Positions 36,317 to 45,028 of a stretch of 64,000 nt of DNA are shown here, one piece after another. The translations under genes were made by a program, and so were the position numbers. The stretch comes from JAFNAG01 sp963824985 (GTDB taxonomy: Bacteria > Acidobacteriota > UBA6911), in assembly GCA_963824985.1 (NCBI GenBank), contig CAWGRQ010000047.1, positions 62,001 to 126,000 on the forward strand, given 5' to 3'. Position 1 is the first letter of the stretch, and the number at the start of each line of letters is the position of its first letter. The notes under the pieces are model-generated. The model was not told where the DNA came from. It saw nothing but the letters and a program-made list of their open reading frames with translations, and ran no database searches.

Positions 36317-37186
36317 ATGAGGAACATCATCAGGATTTGGGCAATCGCGGTTATCTCCTTGGTTTCGCTGTCCTTGCTGGCACAGACACAAAGCCGGACC
36401 ACGGCAGGTTCGCAGGGTGATCGCGGACGGACTACCGCGGCCCCCCCTTCTTCGGGAACCGCAACCGCGTCCTCCGCGCCGGCAGCCTCTTCCCGTCCTG
36501 CCGCAACGTACTCCTCCAGCGAATCAGCCCGCTCCTCGGTTTATAACAATTCCTCGTCGATGCCTTCTTCGAACTATGGGGGGGGCGGTTCCTACTATTC
36601 AGTTCCGACGGTTGTGATTCGAGGGACATCCTATTATTCTTATGGCAATTACCTGCAGTGGCAGGATTTCCTTTACCGCCTCAATTCACTCTACTTTGCG
36701 GGGCTTGACGGTTCGCGCTTCCTGCGCAATTCCGAGCCCCTGGTTACGCCGAAGATTGCGAGCCTGGCGGTACGCAGGCCATTACAGCTGAGCGCTCAAC
36801 TCGTCGCTGTTGTGGATGAACTCTCCACCCTGCTGGCAGAAGTCCGGGCGGGTAAGAATTTTGACAAAAAGGCGATCGACACAACTGCCGAGCAAATCCG
36901 AAAACTGGCCAAGAGCATCCGCACCGACCCCAGCTTGTCATACATCGACGAGCGGAACGACGTTGATCTGACTAAAGGGATAGATTTGAATCAGATCGGG
37001 CTGGACGCCATCGTCCAGCTGCGCGAGATCGCCCTCGATCTCGACAGCCAATTGCAAAGCCTGTCTGATCAGGCGGCAACCTCAACAATATCAATTGATT
37101 ACCTGACACGGCCGTCCTTCGAGTCCCTCTCCAAGGGAATCGAGAAGCTCAGCAAGGCAATCCAGAATTCGGCACGCCGGCTATAG
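36317..37186 (+). CDS. Hypothetical exported Ser/Ala-rich protein
   Basis: About 289 residues. Signal sequence (MRNIIRIWAIAVISLVSLSLLA), then a low-complexity Ser/Thr/Pro/Ala/Tyr region (about residues 23-105), then 'YYSVPTVVIRGTSYYSYGNYLQWQDFLYRLNSLYF' and a helical C-terminal domain with heptad-like spacing ('LVAVVDELSTLLAEVRAGKNFDKKAIDTTAEQIRKLAKSIR'). No known domain recognised. The low-complexity linker suggests surface or periplasmic exposure. Start at 36317 is inferred from the signal peptide; the frame is open from a GTG at 36248. A possible sigma-54 promoter lies upstream. Confidence 0.65.
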   Translation: MRNIIRIWAIAVISLVSLSLLAQTQSRTTAGSQGDRGRTTAAPPSSGTATASSAPAASSRPAATYSSSESARSSVYNNSSSMPSSNYGGGGSYYSVPTVVIRGTSYYSYGNYLQWQDFLYRLNSLYFAGLDGSRFLRNSEPLVTPKIASLAVRRPLQLSAQLVAVVDELSTLLAEVRAGKNFDKKAIDTTAEQIRKLAKSIRTDPSLSYIDERNDVDLTKGIDLNQIGLDAIVQLREIALDLDSQLQSLSDQAATSTISIDYLTRPSFESLSKGIEKLSKAIQNSARRL

Positions 37187-37294
37187 TTGTCTTCGGGAAT
37201 TGGAGATTGCCCTGAAGCACGAGATTCTGATCACGCCAAGTACTCCGGTTCATAAACACGGCGACGTGTTTTTCGGGACGCGGACCATAACAGG

Positions 37295-37332
37295 CAAATG
37301 CGCCCGAGGCTCGGCAGCCTCGGGCGCATTTG
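37295..37332. terminator. Very stable perfect hairpin
   Basis: A 17-bp perfect stem, CAAATGCGCCCGAGGCT (37295-37311) with AGCCTCGGGCGCATTTG (37316-37332), closed by a CGGC loop. It lies 108 bp after the stop of the Ser-rich gene and is AT-tailed at the base on both sides (AAAT/ATTT), a layout that can act as a bidirectional terminator. The rest of 37187-37615 holds nothing recognised. Confidence 0.6.
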
Positions 37333-37615
37333 TACGCGGATCGTCTTTACCCCATCCGCATCCATCCGTGCTTTTCCGCAATTATGGAATTCGTACTGAG
37401 GGTTGCCTTGGCACCCTGTAAGGGCGCTTGAGACAATGAACATTAAAATGTCCCCCGCACCCCTGATGTTTTTCGGAAGCGTAGAGATCTAAGGTAATGT
37501 TATCCTTTGACCGATGTACCCTGCAGCAGGGAAATCGATCAGAGTGTGGTTCGCAGGTTTGAGCACTGGCTCAAGCCGATACATTTCTTTTGTTATAAAT
37601 GATTAGGAGCAATAC

Positions 37616-39160
37616 ATGCCCTCCGGTCAGGATGCCGTCAGCCGGCTGCGGGATGAGGCGTATAAAGCGCTGGCTACACATTGCATGAGTTTTGAGGAAG
37701 AGCTGCGAACGCTGCAAGGCGGTCTGGCCGCTTCGATATCCACCATCGATCAAGTTTCCCAGCGCCTGGTTTCAGTTCGCAGCCTGGATACGGGGAATAT
37801 CGAGTCTGTGCTGGAAGAGGCGGTGGCGGAGGCGGAGCGGGCCCAAATTCACAAGTGGGAAGAAGAAAGATCGATCCTGGCCCATTTCGCTCATGAAATC
37901 CGGACCCGGGAGACTCAGGAGGAAATCCTCACTCTCCTTCTGGATAGTGCCCATCGTTATGCCCCTGGAATCGTGCTGTTCGTCGCGCGCGCACAACAGT
38001 TCATCGAATGGTCCTCACGCGGATTTTCCGGAGACGGAGACGCGAACGCCGCCGGGAGCGCACTCGGCTTCTCCGAGAGCTCTCTGCTTCGGGGTGCCCT
38101 GAATGCTGATGGCTTGACCACAGCCGATGACATTTCCGGAGAGAAGGCGCTGGCGCGACTGCTGCCCGAAACCATGAAGAGCCCATGGCATGCTTTCCCG
38201 CTCAAGGCGATCGGCCGTCCGGTCGCTGTATTGCTGGCTTCCCCGCTGGATGGGGGCCACTGTGATCTGGAATCGCTTTGCGTGCTTATGGATTTGACCG
38301 GACTGTGCGTCGAGAATATGGCTCTCAAGGTTTTGCATGAAGCCAGGGCTTCTGCCCCCGCGGCACCGCCTCCAGCCGCAGCCGAACCTCCTGCCCCTGA
38401 GACGACCATCGTGCAGGCTCCGTCCGAAGCCGAAATCCGGGAAGAGGAAATCTCTCCGGAACTCCCTGCAGCCGTGGTGGAGGAAGTTCCTGTGGAGGTT
38501 GAAGCCGAAGCTCCTGCCCCAGCCGCGGTGGCATCGGAATTCTTGTCTGAGGACCTGCCGGAGGGCGCTCCTTCAGAGGCCGCTCCTGCTGAAGCCGCCC
38601 CCGATGCGGAGTTCCATTTTGAACCGCCGACCGGAGACGCCGAGCCGGAACCCGAATTGCCGGAGGCGGCTGAGATCGCTCTCCCGGACCATGCCGTTGG
38701 TGAACCGGACGAGCCCAAGACCATGGTTGCGGAAGTTTCCGAAATGGTTCCGGCTCTTGAGGAACCCACACCGGCGGCTGAAGCCGCCATGGTAGCCGCG
38801 GAGCCTCCTGATGCCGGGGTGGAAAAGCCTGAACCGGTCAGGCCGGCGGGATTGCGCGAGGTTCAACCGCTGACGGAAGAGGAAAAACTCCACGCGGATG
38901 CAAAAAGATTTGCCCGCCTGCTGGCATCCGAGATAAAGCTTTACAACGAACAGCGTGTCCAGGAAGGGCGGGTCAATCGGGACCTGTATGTCCGGCTCAA
39001 GCGCGATATCGATCGCAGCCGGGACATGTATGAAAAGCGGGTTTCACCCTTAGTCGCCCGAAGGGTCGACTATTTCCACGACGAGATTGTGCGCGTTCTT
39101 GGAGAAAACGACCCGTCGACCCTCGGGAGTGATTATCCGGGTCCTCGCGTTGAAAGCTGA
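37616..39160 (+). CDS. Large acidic-linker protein with GAF-like N-domain and conserved C-terminal domain
   Basis: About 514 residues in three parts. N-terminal helices plus a GAF-like domain (about residues 80-235: 'ILAHFAHEIRTRETQEEILTLLLDSAHRYAPGIVLFVARAQQF...PWHAFPLKAIGRPVAVLLASPL'). Next, a 170-residue Glu/Pro/Ala-rich acidic linker. Last, a C-terminal domain from about residue 420: 'EEEKLHADAKRFARLLASEIKLYNEQRVQEGRVNRDLYVRLKRDIDRSRDMYEKRV...YFHDEIVRVL'. I recognise this last block as a recurrent module in acidobacterial proteins, function unknown. It is followed after 6 bp by a lytic transglycosylase, so the two are probably one operon, perhaps for cell-envelope sensing. Confidence 0.7.
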   Translation: MPSGQDAVSRLRDEAYKALATHCMSFEEELRTLQGGLAASISTIDQVSQRLVSVRSLDTGNIESVLEEAVAEAERAQIHKWEEERSILAHFAHEIRTRETQEEILTLLLDSAHRYAPGIVLFVARAQQFIEWSSRGFSGDGDANAAGSALGFSESSLLRGALNADGLTTADDISGEKALARLLPETMKSPWHAFPLKAIGRPVAVLLASPLDGGHCDLESLCVLMDLTGLCVENMALKVLHEARASAPAAPPPAAAEPPAPETTIVQAPSEAEIREEEISPELPAAVVEEVPVEVEAEAPAPAAVASEFLSEDLPEGAPSEAAPAEAAPDAEFHFEPPTGDAEPEPELPEAAEIALPDHAVGEPDEPKTMVAEVSEMVPALEEPTPAAEAAMVAAEPPDAGVEKPEPVRPAGLREVQPLTEEEKLHADAKRFARLLASEIKLYNEQRVQEGRVNRDLYVRLKRDIDRSRDMYEKRVSPLVARRVDYFHDEIVRVLGENDPSTLGSDYPGPRVES

Positions 39161-39166
39161 GCTGAT

Positions 39167-41404
39167 TTGTTGCGGTTTGATATCCGGTCCGGGACCAGGC
39201 GCCCGGAATTTCACATTTCTCCCAACGCGCGATGGGCTCTCTGCGTGGTTGCTCTGCTCTGCATCGCCTCGTTCCCCCTGGCGACGGGGAGTGTCGCCGG
39301 CGATCCGCAGCAAAGGTTAGGACCCTCAGTCGACCCCCTCACATCGCGGTATCCTGCGGCGCTCCAGGCAACACTTGAAGCTTTCGGGAAGGGTGTGGCG
39401 CAACTGGAGACCGGCGGCTTTGCCTCAGCGCTGGCATCTTTCCCTGATCCTGCCGCCGCACGGTCCACCGAGGTGGAGGACTATATCCTGCTGCACAAGG
39501 GGCGGGCACAGCTCGAATCGGATCACGCCGCTGACGCCCTGGGCTTCTTCCGCACGCTCCGGAGCCGATTCCCCGACTCCCCGGTTCGCGGGGAATCCGA
39601 TCTGGGTGAGGTTCAGGCACTTTTGAAGCTCCACGATCATGCCGCGGCGCTGGCCCTGCTTGAAGGCATCCAGGACAGCAGCAGCGCCAAAGCACTGTGG
39701 CTGCGCGGCCAGGCCCTGGAAGAGGCCGGCAAGCCCGACCAGGCCATCCAGCTCTATCTTCGGATCTACACGGAGTCGGTCTCGTCGGAGCCTTCGATCT
39801 CCGCGGAAGGACGCCTGCGTGCGCTCGCGCCGGATTTCCAGGTGCGAACCCCCAACCAGAGCGCCATGATACGGCGCGGCGAGAACCTGCTGCAAGCCGG
39901 CCGGAGCCGGGAAGCCAGGACTCTGTTCCAGCGGCTGGTATCCCGGGGAGTATCAAACCAGCGGACGGCGGAACTGAATGTGCTGCTCGCCGAGGTGGAA
40001 ATCAGTCTGAAGCGGCCCTCCGAAGCAACGCGCTATCTCGCGCGCGCCGCCGGTTCCTACCTTGCCGACCGGGCCGCCTATCTCGAAGCAACATGTTTCC
40101 GCAGCCTCGGAAAGGAGGCCGCTCTGCTCGAGGTCAGGGATCGGGCTCTGACGGCTTATCCGCAGTCTCCCTACACCGAAAAGCTTCTGTACTCCGTCGC
40201 CGTCTATTATGATGTCGACGGCCGCGTGACGGCCGCCCTGAACGCCTTTCAGGCGCTTGTTCGTGCGTTTCCCCAAGGGGAACACATCGAGATCGCGCAT
40301 TGGAAGGTGGCGCTGCTTTCTTATGTTGAACAACGCTACGAGGATGCGCTGCGCGGGTTCTGGAGCTGCTTCCTCGCCAACCCGTCCACCGCCGCCGCGA
40401 GCGCTCCCGCGTACTGGATCGGTCGCTGCTGTCAGCACCTGGGTTGCCCGGAAGAGGCCGCTTACTTTTTCGCTCGTGCCCGGGCATTCTCCAACCACAA
40501 CTACTATGGGCAGCGGGCGCAGGAAGCGATATCCGGCATGCCGTCCCTGCCGCGCGCCAATCCCGCGAGCCCGGCGCCGATCGATTTCGAGCCGATGAAA
40601 CGCAGGCTTGATGCCTTGCGCACGGAGCCGGTCGTTCTGCCTCCGCCTTCGGGCACGGCACTGCGTGTCCTGGAGCGCGCCCGCCAGCTGTCGGCAGCCG
40701 GACTGCCGGATTTTGCCCTGCTCGAGCTCAATCATGGCCGGAACCGCCTCCCTGAAGACGGCAAATCCCTGGCATATGGCATATCCCGCATTTGCGAAAG
40801 CAAGAACGACTACCTCGGCGCCATCATAAATTTGCGCCGGGTGTTCCCGGGCTACCTGGATCTGCTCCCGGCCATGCTCCCCGATGAGGTATGGAACCTG
40901 CTCTTCCCCACCCGTTATTCCAGCCTGGTCACGGAAAGCGCGTCCCGCAACAATCTGGATCCCAGTCTGATTCTCGCCATGATCCGACAGGAATCCGCGT
41001 TTCAGGAATCCGCCCGTTCGGCCGCCGATGCCCGCGGCCTTTTGCAGGTTCTGCCGGCAACCGGCCGCGCCGTCGCCCGTCAAACCGGCTTGCGCAGCTA
41101 TACAACCAGCAGGCTGTACCATCCGGAAACCAATATCGCGCTCGGCACTCAATACTTTTCCTCGCTCATCCGTAAGTATGACGGGCGGGTGGAACTGGCC
41201 CTGGCAGCATACAACGCCGGCTCTGCGAGGGTGGACCGCTGGCTTAAGCAGTTCGCCGACGCCGATATGGCAGAATTTGTCGAACGGATTCCCTTCGCTG
41301 AAACCCGAAGCTATGTGAAACAGGTTTTGAGCACCCAGGCCCACTATCGATATCGGACAACCAAGAGTTTCGGATCCTCCCCCTCAGGGTTCGCGCAGAA
41401 ATAA
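39167..41404 (+). CDS. Soluble lytic murein transglycosylase (Slt70-like)
   Basis: About 745 residues, a periplasmic enzyme cleaving peptidoglycan glycan strands to 1,6-anhydro products. The N-terminal region has a hydrophobic export segment (WALCVVALLCIASFPLATG), then a long alpha-helical superhelix of TPR-like repeats (about 60-560), as in Slt70. The SLT catalytic domain (about 590-740) shows the catalytic Glu in 'ILAMIRQESAFQESARSAADARGLLQVLPAT', plus 'NIALGTQYFSSLIRKYDGRVELALAAYNAG' and 'FVERIPFAETRSYVKQVL'. Start appears to be TTG (39167), 6 bp after the upstream stop. Confidence 0.9.
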   Translation: MLRFDIRSGTRRPEFHISPNARWALCVVALLCIASFPLATGSVAGDPQQRLGPSVDPLTSRYPAALQATLEAFGKGVAQLETGGFASALASFPDPAAARSTEVEDYILLHKGRAQLESDHAADALGFFRTLRSRFPDSPVRGESDLGEVQALLKLHDHAAALALLEGIQDSSSAKALWLRGQALEEAGKPDQAIQLYLRIYTESVSSEPSISAEGRLRALAPDFQVRTPNQSAMIRRGENLLQAGRSREARTLFQRLVSRGVSNQRTAELNVLLAEVEISLKRPSEATRYLARAAGSYLADRAAYLEATCFRSLGKEAALLEVRDRALTAYPQSPYTEKLLYSVAVYYDVDGRVTAALNAFQALVRAFPQGEHIEIAHWKVALLSYVEQRYEDALRGFWSCFLANPSTAAASAPAYWIGRCCQHLGCPEEAAYFFARARAFSNHNYYGQRAQEAISGMPSLPRANPASPAPIDFEPMKRRLDALRTEPVVLPPPSGTALRVLERARQLSAAGLPDFALLELNHGRNRLPEDGKSLAYGISRICESKNDYLGAIINLRRVFPGYLDLLPAMLPDEVWNLLFPTRYSSLVTESASRNNLDPSLILAMIRQESAFQESARSAADARGLLQVLPATGRAVARQTGLRSYTTSRLYHPETNIALGTQYFSSLIRKYDGRVELALAAYNAGSARVDRWLKQFADADMAEFVERIPFAETRSYVKQVLSTQAHYRYRTTKSFGSSPSGFAQK

Positions 41405-41843
41405 GTTGGACTTCTGGCGCGGATGCCACAGATTGCGCGCAACCAGGCCGATCCAAAGGGATAAGTCCAAGTGAAATCTGTGAAATCCGTGGGCTGGTTT
41501 CATGAATCGCGCTTAAATGAACAGCATCGACCTTAACCCGGACTGTTCATGAATTTGTAATGGACCCGGATGAAAGCCGGGGGTTCCGACACGAAAGAAC
41601 GCGGGGAGAGGCTTTTGCCGTCTACCAAAAACTTCAGCCGTATAATTCACGAATAATCCGGGTCAAGGAATGATCGCCGGGCTCGCTCCAGTTGTGGCAC
41701 AATGTTATGTTGCCGGGTCAGCCTTGACACAGGTTGTCGAGGAGAGCCGGATTACAGCTGGCCGAGCGGGAGCACAGATCGTGGCAAGCCAACCAGGAGT
41801 CACCAAAATCCCGGCCCGATTCCATATCCTGGAGAAGGAGTAT
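41405..41843. other. Intergenic region with a single copy of the ATCCGTG repeat motif
   Basis: Contains one copy of the 'GTGAAATCTGTGAAATCCGTGG' motif (41471-41492), the same short motif found in the 30-kb array and in the element at 55446-55652. No promoter with good consensus was found for the ECF gene that follows; an open frame from 41670 is judged non-coding before 41844. Confidence 0.5.
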
Positions 41844-42476
41844 GTGGCGGCGCGGCGGCAGGAGGATTCAGCCGAAGATCGCGAGTTGGTGCGCCGCTGC
41901 CAGAACGGAGATGAGGCTGCCTTTGTGGCTCTGGTATCCAAATACCAGCAAACCCTGTTCAATCTGATCCACCACAGTATGGGGCGCCGCTGGGATGTGG
42001 ACGATATTGCCCAGAAAATCTTTATCAAGGTGTACTTTTCGTTGCGCCGGTTTGACAACAGCCGGCCGTTTTTCCCCTGGATCTACCGCATCGCCGTCAA
42101 CCAGTGTTATGACGAACTGAGGCGAACGCGACGCAGGCGTTCGTTGACCTTTTCGGAACTCAATCTTCAGGAAGCTGAAACCATCGAGAATCTCATCAAA
42201 CAGGACCCGATCGAAATCCCAGACCATGAGGATCGGAAAGCCCGGCATGAACTGCTCCACGCCATGCTGAACCGGCTTCCGGAGAAGCAGCGCCGGGCGC
42301 TCATCCTGAGGGATCTGGAGAATGTCCCCTATGACACGCTCGCGGAAATCATGGATTGTTCCGAGCAGGCTGTGCGCCTTAAGGTGTTTCGGGCCCGGAC
42401 CCGGCTGCGGGACCTGGTCCTGAAAGCCCTGCGACGGCAAGAGCGCTCCGATCCGCGGACGAAGGCCGGGCGATAA
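41844..42476 (+). CDS. ECF-type RNA polymerase sigma factor (paralogue 2)
   Basis: About 210 residues. Region 2: 'DRELVRRCQNGDEAAFVALVSKYQQTLFNLIHHSMGRRWDVDDIAQKIFIKVYFSLRRFDNSRPFFPWIYRIAVNQCYDELRR'. Region 4: 'LPEKQRRALILRDLENVPYDTLAEIMDCSEQAVRLKVFRARTRLRDLV'. It is clearly paralogous to 23181-23852 (same Y-F-S-L-R-x-F-D and F-P-W-x-x-R-x-A-V/I-N-Q-C blocks). I choose the GTG at 41844, preceded by GGAGAAGGAG, rather than the longer frame from 41670. No anti-sigma gene adjoins. Confidence 0.9.
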   Translation: MAARRQEDSAEDRELVRRCQNGDEAAFVALVSKYQQTLFNLIHHSMGRRWDVDDIAQKIFIKVYFSLRRFDNSRPFFPWIYRIAVNQCYDELRRTRRRRSLTFSELNLQEAETIENLIKQDPIEIPDHEDRKARHELLHAMLNRLPEKQRRALILRDLENVPYDTLAEIMDCSEQAVRLKVFRARTRLRDLVLKALRRQERSDPRTKAGR

Positions 42477-42835
42477 AACCGGAGGTGCCGCGGTTGATTG
42501 GAATATCACCGCTAATCCACACAGATCATTGAGGATAAACGCTGTGAAACGCAAGATATTGCAGGCGTGAAAAGTGGAAAGAAGGACACAAGCTTCGATC
42601 CATCCGCACCTTGTTGTATTCTACTTTGCCGGATTCAATTTCAACTACGCGGTACTGCAGAGGATCTGAGGTATGGCGCCACAATCGATCAAGAGTCAGT
42701 CGATCATCCCCCGGCGCGACGGCATAGCCAGAGATAGGCTGATGCTCCAAAAACTGGGGGTGTTGCCGGACGCGGAGTTTTCCAAGGAAGAAAACTTTAA
42801 CGGCAGATTGTGCGGACTATCCATAGGAGTATGAA
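42477..42835. other. Intergenic region, only a doubtful minus-strand ORF
   Basis: A 74-codon open frame on the minus strand (42526-42750, 'GYAVAPGDDRLTLDRLWRHTSDPLQYRVVEIESGKVEYNKV') has somewhat protein-like composition but no ribosome binding site and no recognised family. Nothing else was seen. Confidence 0.25.
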
Positions 42836-43402
42836 ATGAAAAGGATGGAGTTTTTAAAATCTTGTGCGTCCGGCTTCTGCTCGTGCGCGGCACTGGGACT
42901 GCTTTCCGAGGATTCGGCTCCCGCGCAGTCGGCCCAGGCCAGTCCTGGAGCGGATCCGGAGAAGGATGAGCTGAAATGGAAACTCAATGCCGCCCAGATC
43001 CGGTTTGCCAAACTGCTCCAAATCCTGAATCAGAATCTGGACGATCCCGTGAAACAGAAAATTCTGCAGCAGCTGGGCGCCGATTGCGCCCAGTCGTACC
43101 AGGAGCTGGCCGCCAAGTATAGGGGCAATCTCAGAGGCTTCCTGGATTACATCAGTACGAAATGGGTCGAAAAGGCCGAATATGACGTGAAAGCCGGCAC
43201 CATCAGGATTACCGACAAGGCGAAGCAGTGCACCTGTCCTCTGGTCAAGCCTGGCGTTGCCCCCAAAGATTTCTGCAATTGTACTCTCGGCTGGCAGAAA
43301 GCCATTTACTCAGTCGTATCGGGAAGACCGGTCGAAGCGGAAATCGAAGAGTCTATGCTGCGCGGCGGAACCCGCTGCGTTTTCCGGATCCGTCTTTCTT
43401 AA
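42836..43402 (+). CDS. Cys-rich hypothetical protein (DUF6144-like)
   Basis: About 188 residues. The N-terminus MKRMEFLKSCASGFCSCAALGLL resembles an exported or Tat-like leader but lacks the arginine pair. The C-terminal half has paired cysteine motifs 'CTCPLVKPGVAPKDFCNCTLGWQKAIYSVVSGRPVEAEIEESMLRGGTRCVFRI', an arrangement (C-x-C-P...C-x-C-x-x-GW...C-x-F-x-I) that recalls DUF6144 and, more distantly, V4R-type cysteine domains. Function unknown. Start ATG 42836 has 'AGGAGT' 5 nt upstream. It precedes the phosphofructokinase gene by 14 bp, so the two are probably co-transcribed. Confidence 0.65.
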   Translation: MKRMEFLKSCASGFCSCAALGLLSEDSAPAQSAQASPGADPEKDELKWKLNAAQIRFAKLLQILNQNLDDPVKQKILQQLGADCAQSYQELAAKYRGNLRGFLDYISTKWVEKAEYDVKAGTIRITDKAKQCTCPLVKPGVAPKDFCNCTLGWQKAIYSVVSGRPVEAEIEESMLRGGTRCVFRIRLS

Positions 43403-43416
43403 GAGGAGGAGCATCG

Positions 43417-44619
43417 ATGGCAAACATCAAAACGACCAGAGGCGTTCTTGGCATTCTCACAGGCGGAGGCGACGTCCCCGGCCTCAATCCCGCGATCCGT
43501 GCGGTTACCTTCCGCGCCCTGCGCGAGGGCTACAAGGTAATCGGCCTGCGACGTGGCTGGGCGGGGATTCTTGACATTGTCCGCGACAAAGATGCCGATA
43601 ACAGCGACTGCTACCAGGTCCTCACGGAGGACATTGTGAACCGGGCGGGAAGAACAGGGGGAACATTCCTGCACACATCACGAACGAACCCGAAATCTGT
43701 AAAGCAGAGTTCGGTTCCCCTCCATCTGCGGGACAAGTACAACGCCGATGTCAACGACCTGACCGCCGAGGTCAAGGCAAATCTCGATTGGCTGGGAATC
43801 GATGCCCTGATTCCGATCGGAGGCGATGACACGCTGTCGTACGCTGTCAGGCTCTATCAGGAGGGGCTGAAGGTTGTTGCGATCCCCAAGACGATGGACA
43901 ATGATGTGCCCGGCACTGACTATTGCATCGGTTTCAGCACGTGTGTGACCAGAACGATTCAGATGACCAACAGTCTGCGCACCTCGGCCGGATCACACGA
44001 ACGCTTCCTCGTGCTCGAGGTCTTCGGTCGGTATGCCGGCTTCACCGCGATGGTGCCGACCATGGCGGGAGCAGCGAATCGGTGCGTCATCCCCGAGTAC
44101 CGGTTCAATATCGAACAACTCGCAGAACTCCTCGTGGAAGACCGGAAGAAAAATCCGAGCCGCTATTCCGTCGTACTCGTGTCGGAGGGTTCCATTTTCG
44201 AGGGGAGCGAGATGGTCTTTGAGCGCGAAATGACTGATGCCTACGGACACAAGAAACTCGGCGGCATCGGCGATCTCGTGTCGGAACAATTGAAGGAGCT
44301 TTCTCCGAAATTCAACAACGGGAAAATCATCAACACCATTCCGCAGAAACTCGGATATCTGGTTCGCGGCGGTGACCCCGATGCCATTGATTCGATCGTA
44401 CCCATGGCGTATGGCAACCTGGCTCTCGACCTCCTGTTGAAAGGAGTGCATGGTCGTCTTGTCGTCTTGAAGAATGGGCGGTATGACAACATGCCACTCG
44501 ATGTGGTCACCAGCACGAAGAAGGTTGTCAATGTGCAGGAGCATTACAATATCGAACGCCTGCGGCCTCACTATCGCAGTTTTGAGATGAAGCCGTTGTT
44601 CCTGATGACCGGCGATTGA
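43417..44619 (+). CDS. 6-phosphofructokinase, PPi-dependent type by motif
   Basis: Phosphorylates fructose 6-phosphate to fructose 1,6-bisphosphate. About 400 residues. Two diagnostic sites point to pyrophosphate rather than ATP as donor: GGDDT (ATP enzymes have GGDGS/T) and PKTMDND (ATP enzymes have PGTIDND). Other landmarks: 'LTGGGDVPGLNPAIRA', 'GFSTCVTRTIQMTNSLRTSAGSHERFLVLEVFGRYAGF' and 'LGYLVRGGDPDAIDS'. A PPi enzyme would be reversible and serve both glycolysis and gluconeogenesis. Start ATG 43417 with AGAGGAGG. Confidence 0.9.
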   Translation: MANIKTTRGVLGILTGGGDVPGLNPAIRAVTFRALREGYKVIGLRRGWAGILDIVRDKDADNSDCYQVLTEDIVNRAGRTGGTFLHTSRTNPKSVKQSSVPLHLRDKYNADVNDLTAEVKANLDWLGIDALIPIGGDDTLSYAVRLYQEGLKVVAIPKTMDNDVPGTDYCIGFSTCVTRTIQMTNSLRTSAGSHERFLVLEVFGRYAGFTAMVPTMAGAANRCVIPEYRFNIEQLAELLVEDRKKNPSRYSVVLVSEGSIFEGSEMVFEREMTDAYGHKKLGGIGDLVSEQLKELSPKFNNGKIINTIPQKLGYLVRGGDPDAIDSIVPMAYGNLALDLLLKGVHGRLVVLKNGRYDNMPLDVVTSTKKVVNVQEHYNIERLRPHYRSFEMKPLFLMTGD

Positions 44620-44714
44620 GTCCGGCCCAAGGAGTCATCCGGAATCGTCAGCCCGCCAAGCGTCGAGCATAACCGTGCTGCGCCTGCGTGAAGACATATC
44701 GCCACAGCTGCTTA

Positions 44715-45007
44715 GGGTCTGTCACGAAATAAAAGGCCCACTTTGCTGCTGGCCCCCAGGCTTGCTGGCAAGGCGCGAGCGACGAGCATACCCGGGGTGG
44801 TATGTAAGGAGCGAGCAACGCAGCCAGCGAGCCTGCGGGCCGCAGCCCGAAGGGGCGCGGCGGCGGGCGGGCATCTGCGGCGTTGCCGCTCCTCGACGAT
44901 GTCACCACATCGCCTGCGTCGCGGCGCCTGGCATTTGCCCGCCCCAGGAGCACCGCAGGTGCGACGGTGCTCGCGCCAAAGTGGACTTGTTATTTCGTGA
45001 CAGACCC
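44715..45007. mobile_element. MITE-like element A, TTA target duplication
   Basis: A 293-bp non-coding element beginning GGGTCTGTCACGAAATAA and ending TTATTTCGTGACAGACCC; the imperfect terminal inverted repeats reach about 33 bp (through ...CCACTTTG). TTA flanks it on both sides (44712-44714, 45008-45010), a plausible target-site duplication. The interior includes CTCGACGATGT-CACATCGCC (about 44892-44914), shared with element B at 63734-63989. No transposase is encoded; short frames inside are artefacts. Confidence 0.85.
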
Positions 45008-45028
45008 TTACGGCTCGGCTGAATATCT

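Noticed and set aside
41670..41843. N-terminal extension of the second ECF sigma factor
   Set aside because: The region lacks sigma character, and a GTG with a good ribosome binding site at 41844 gives the normal length.
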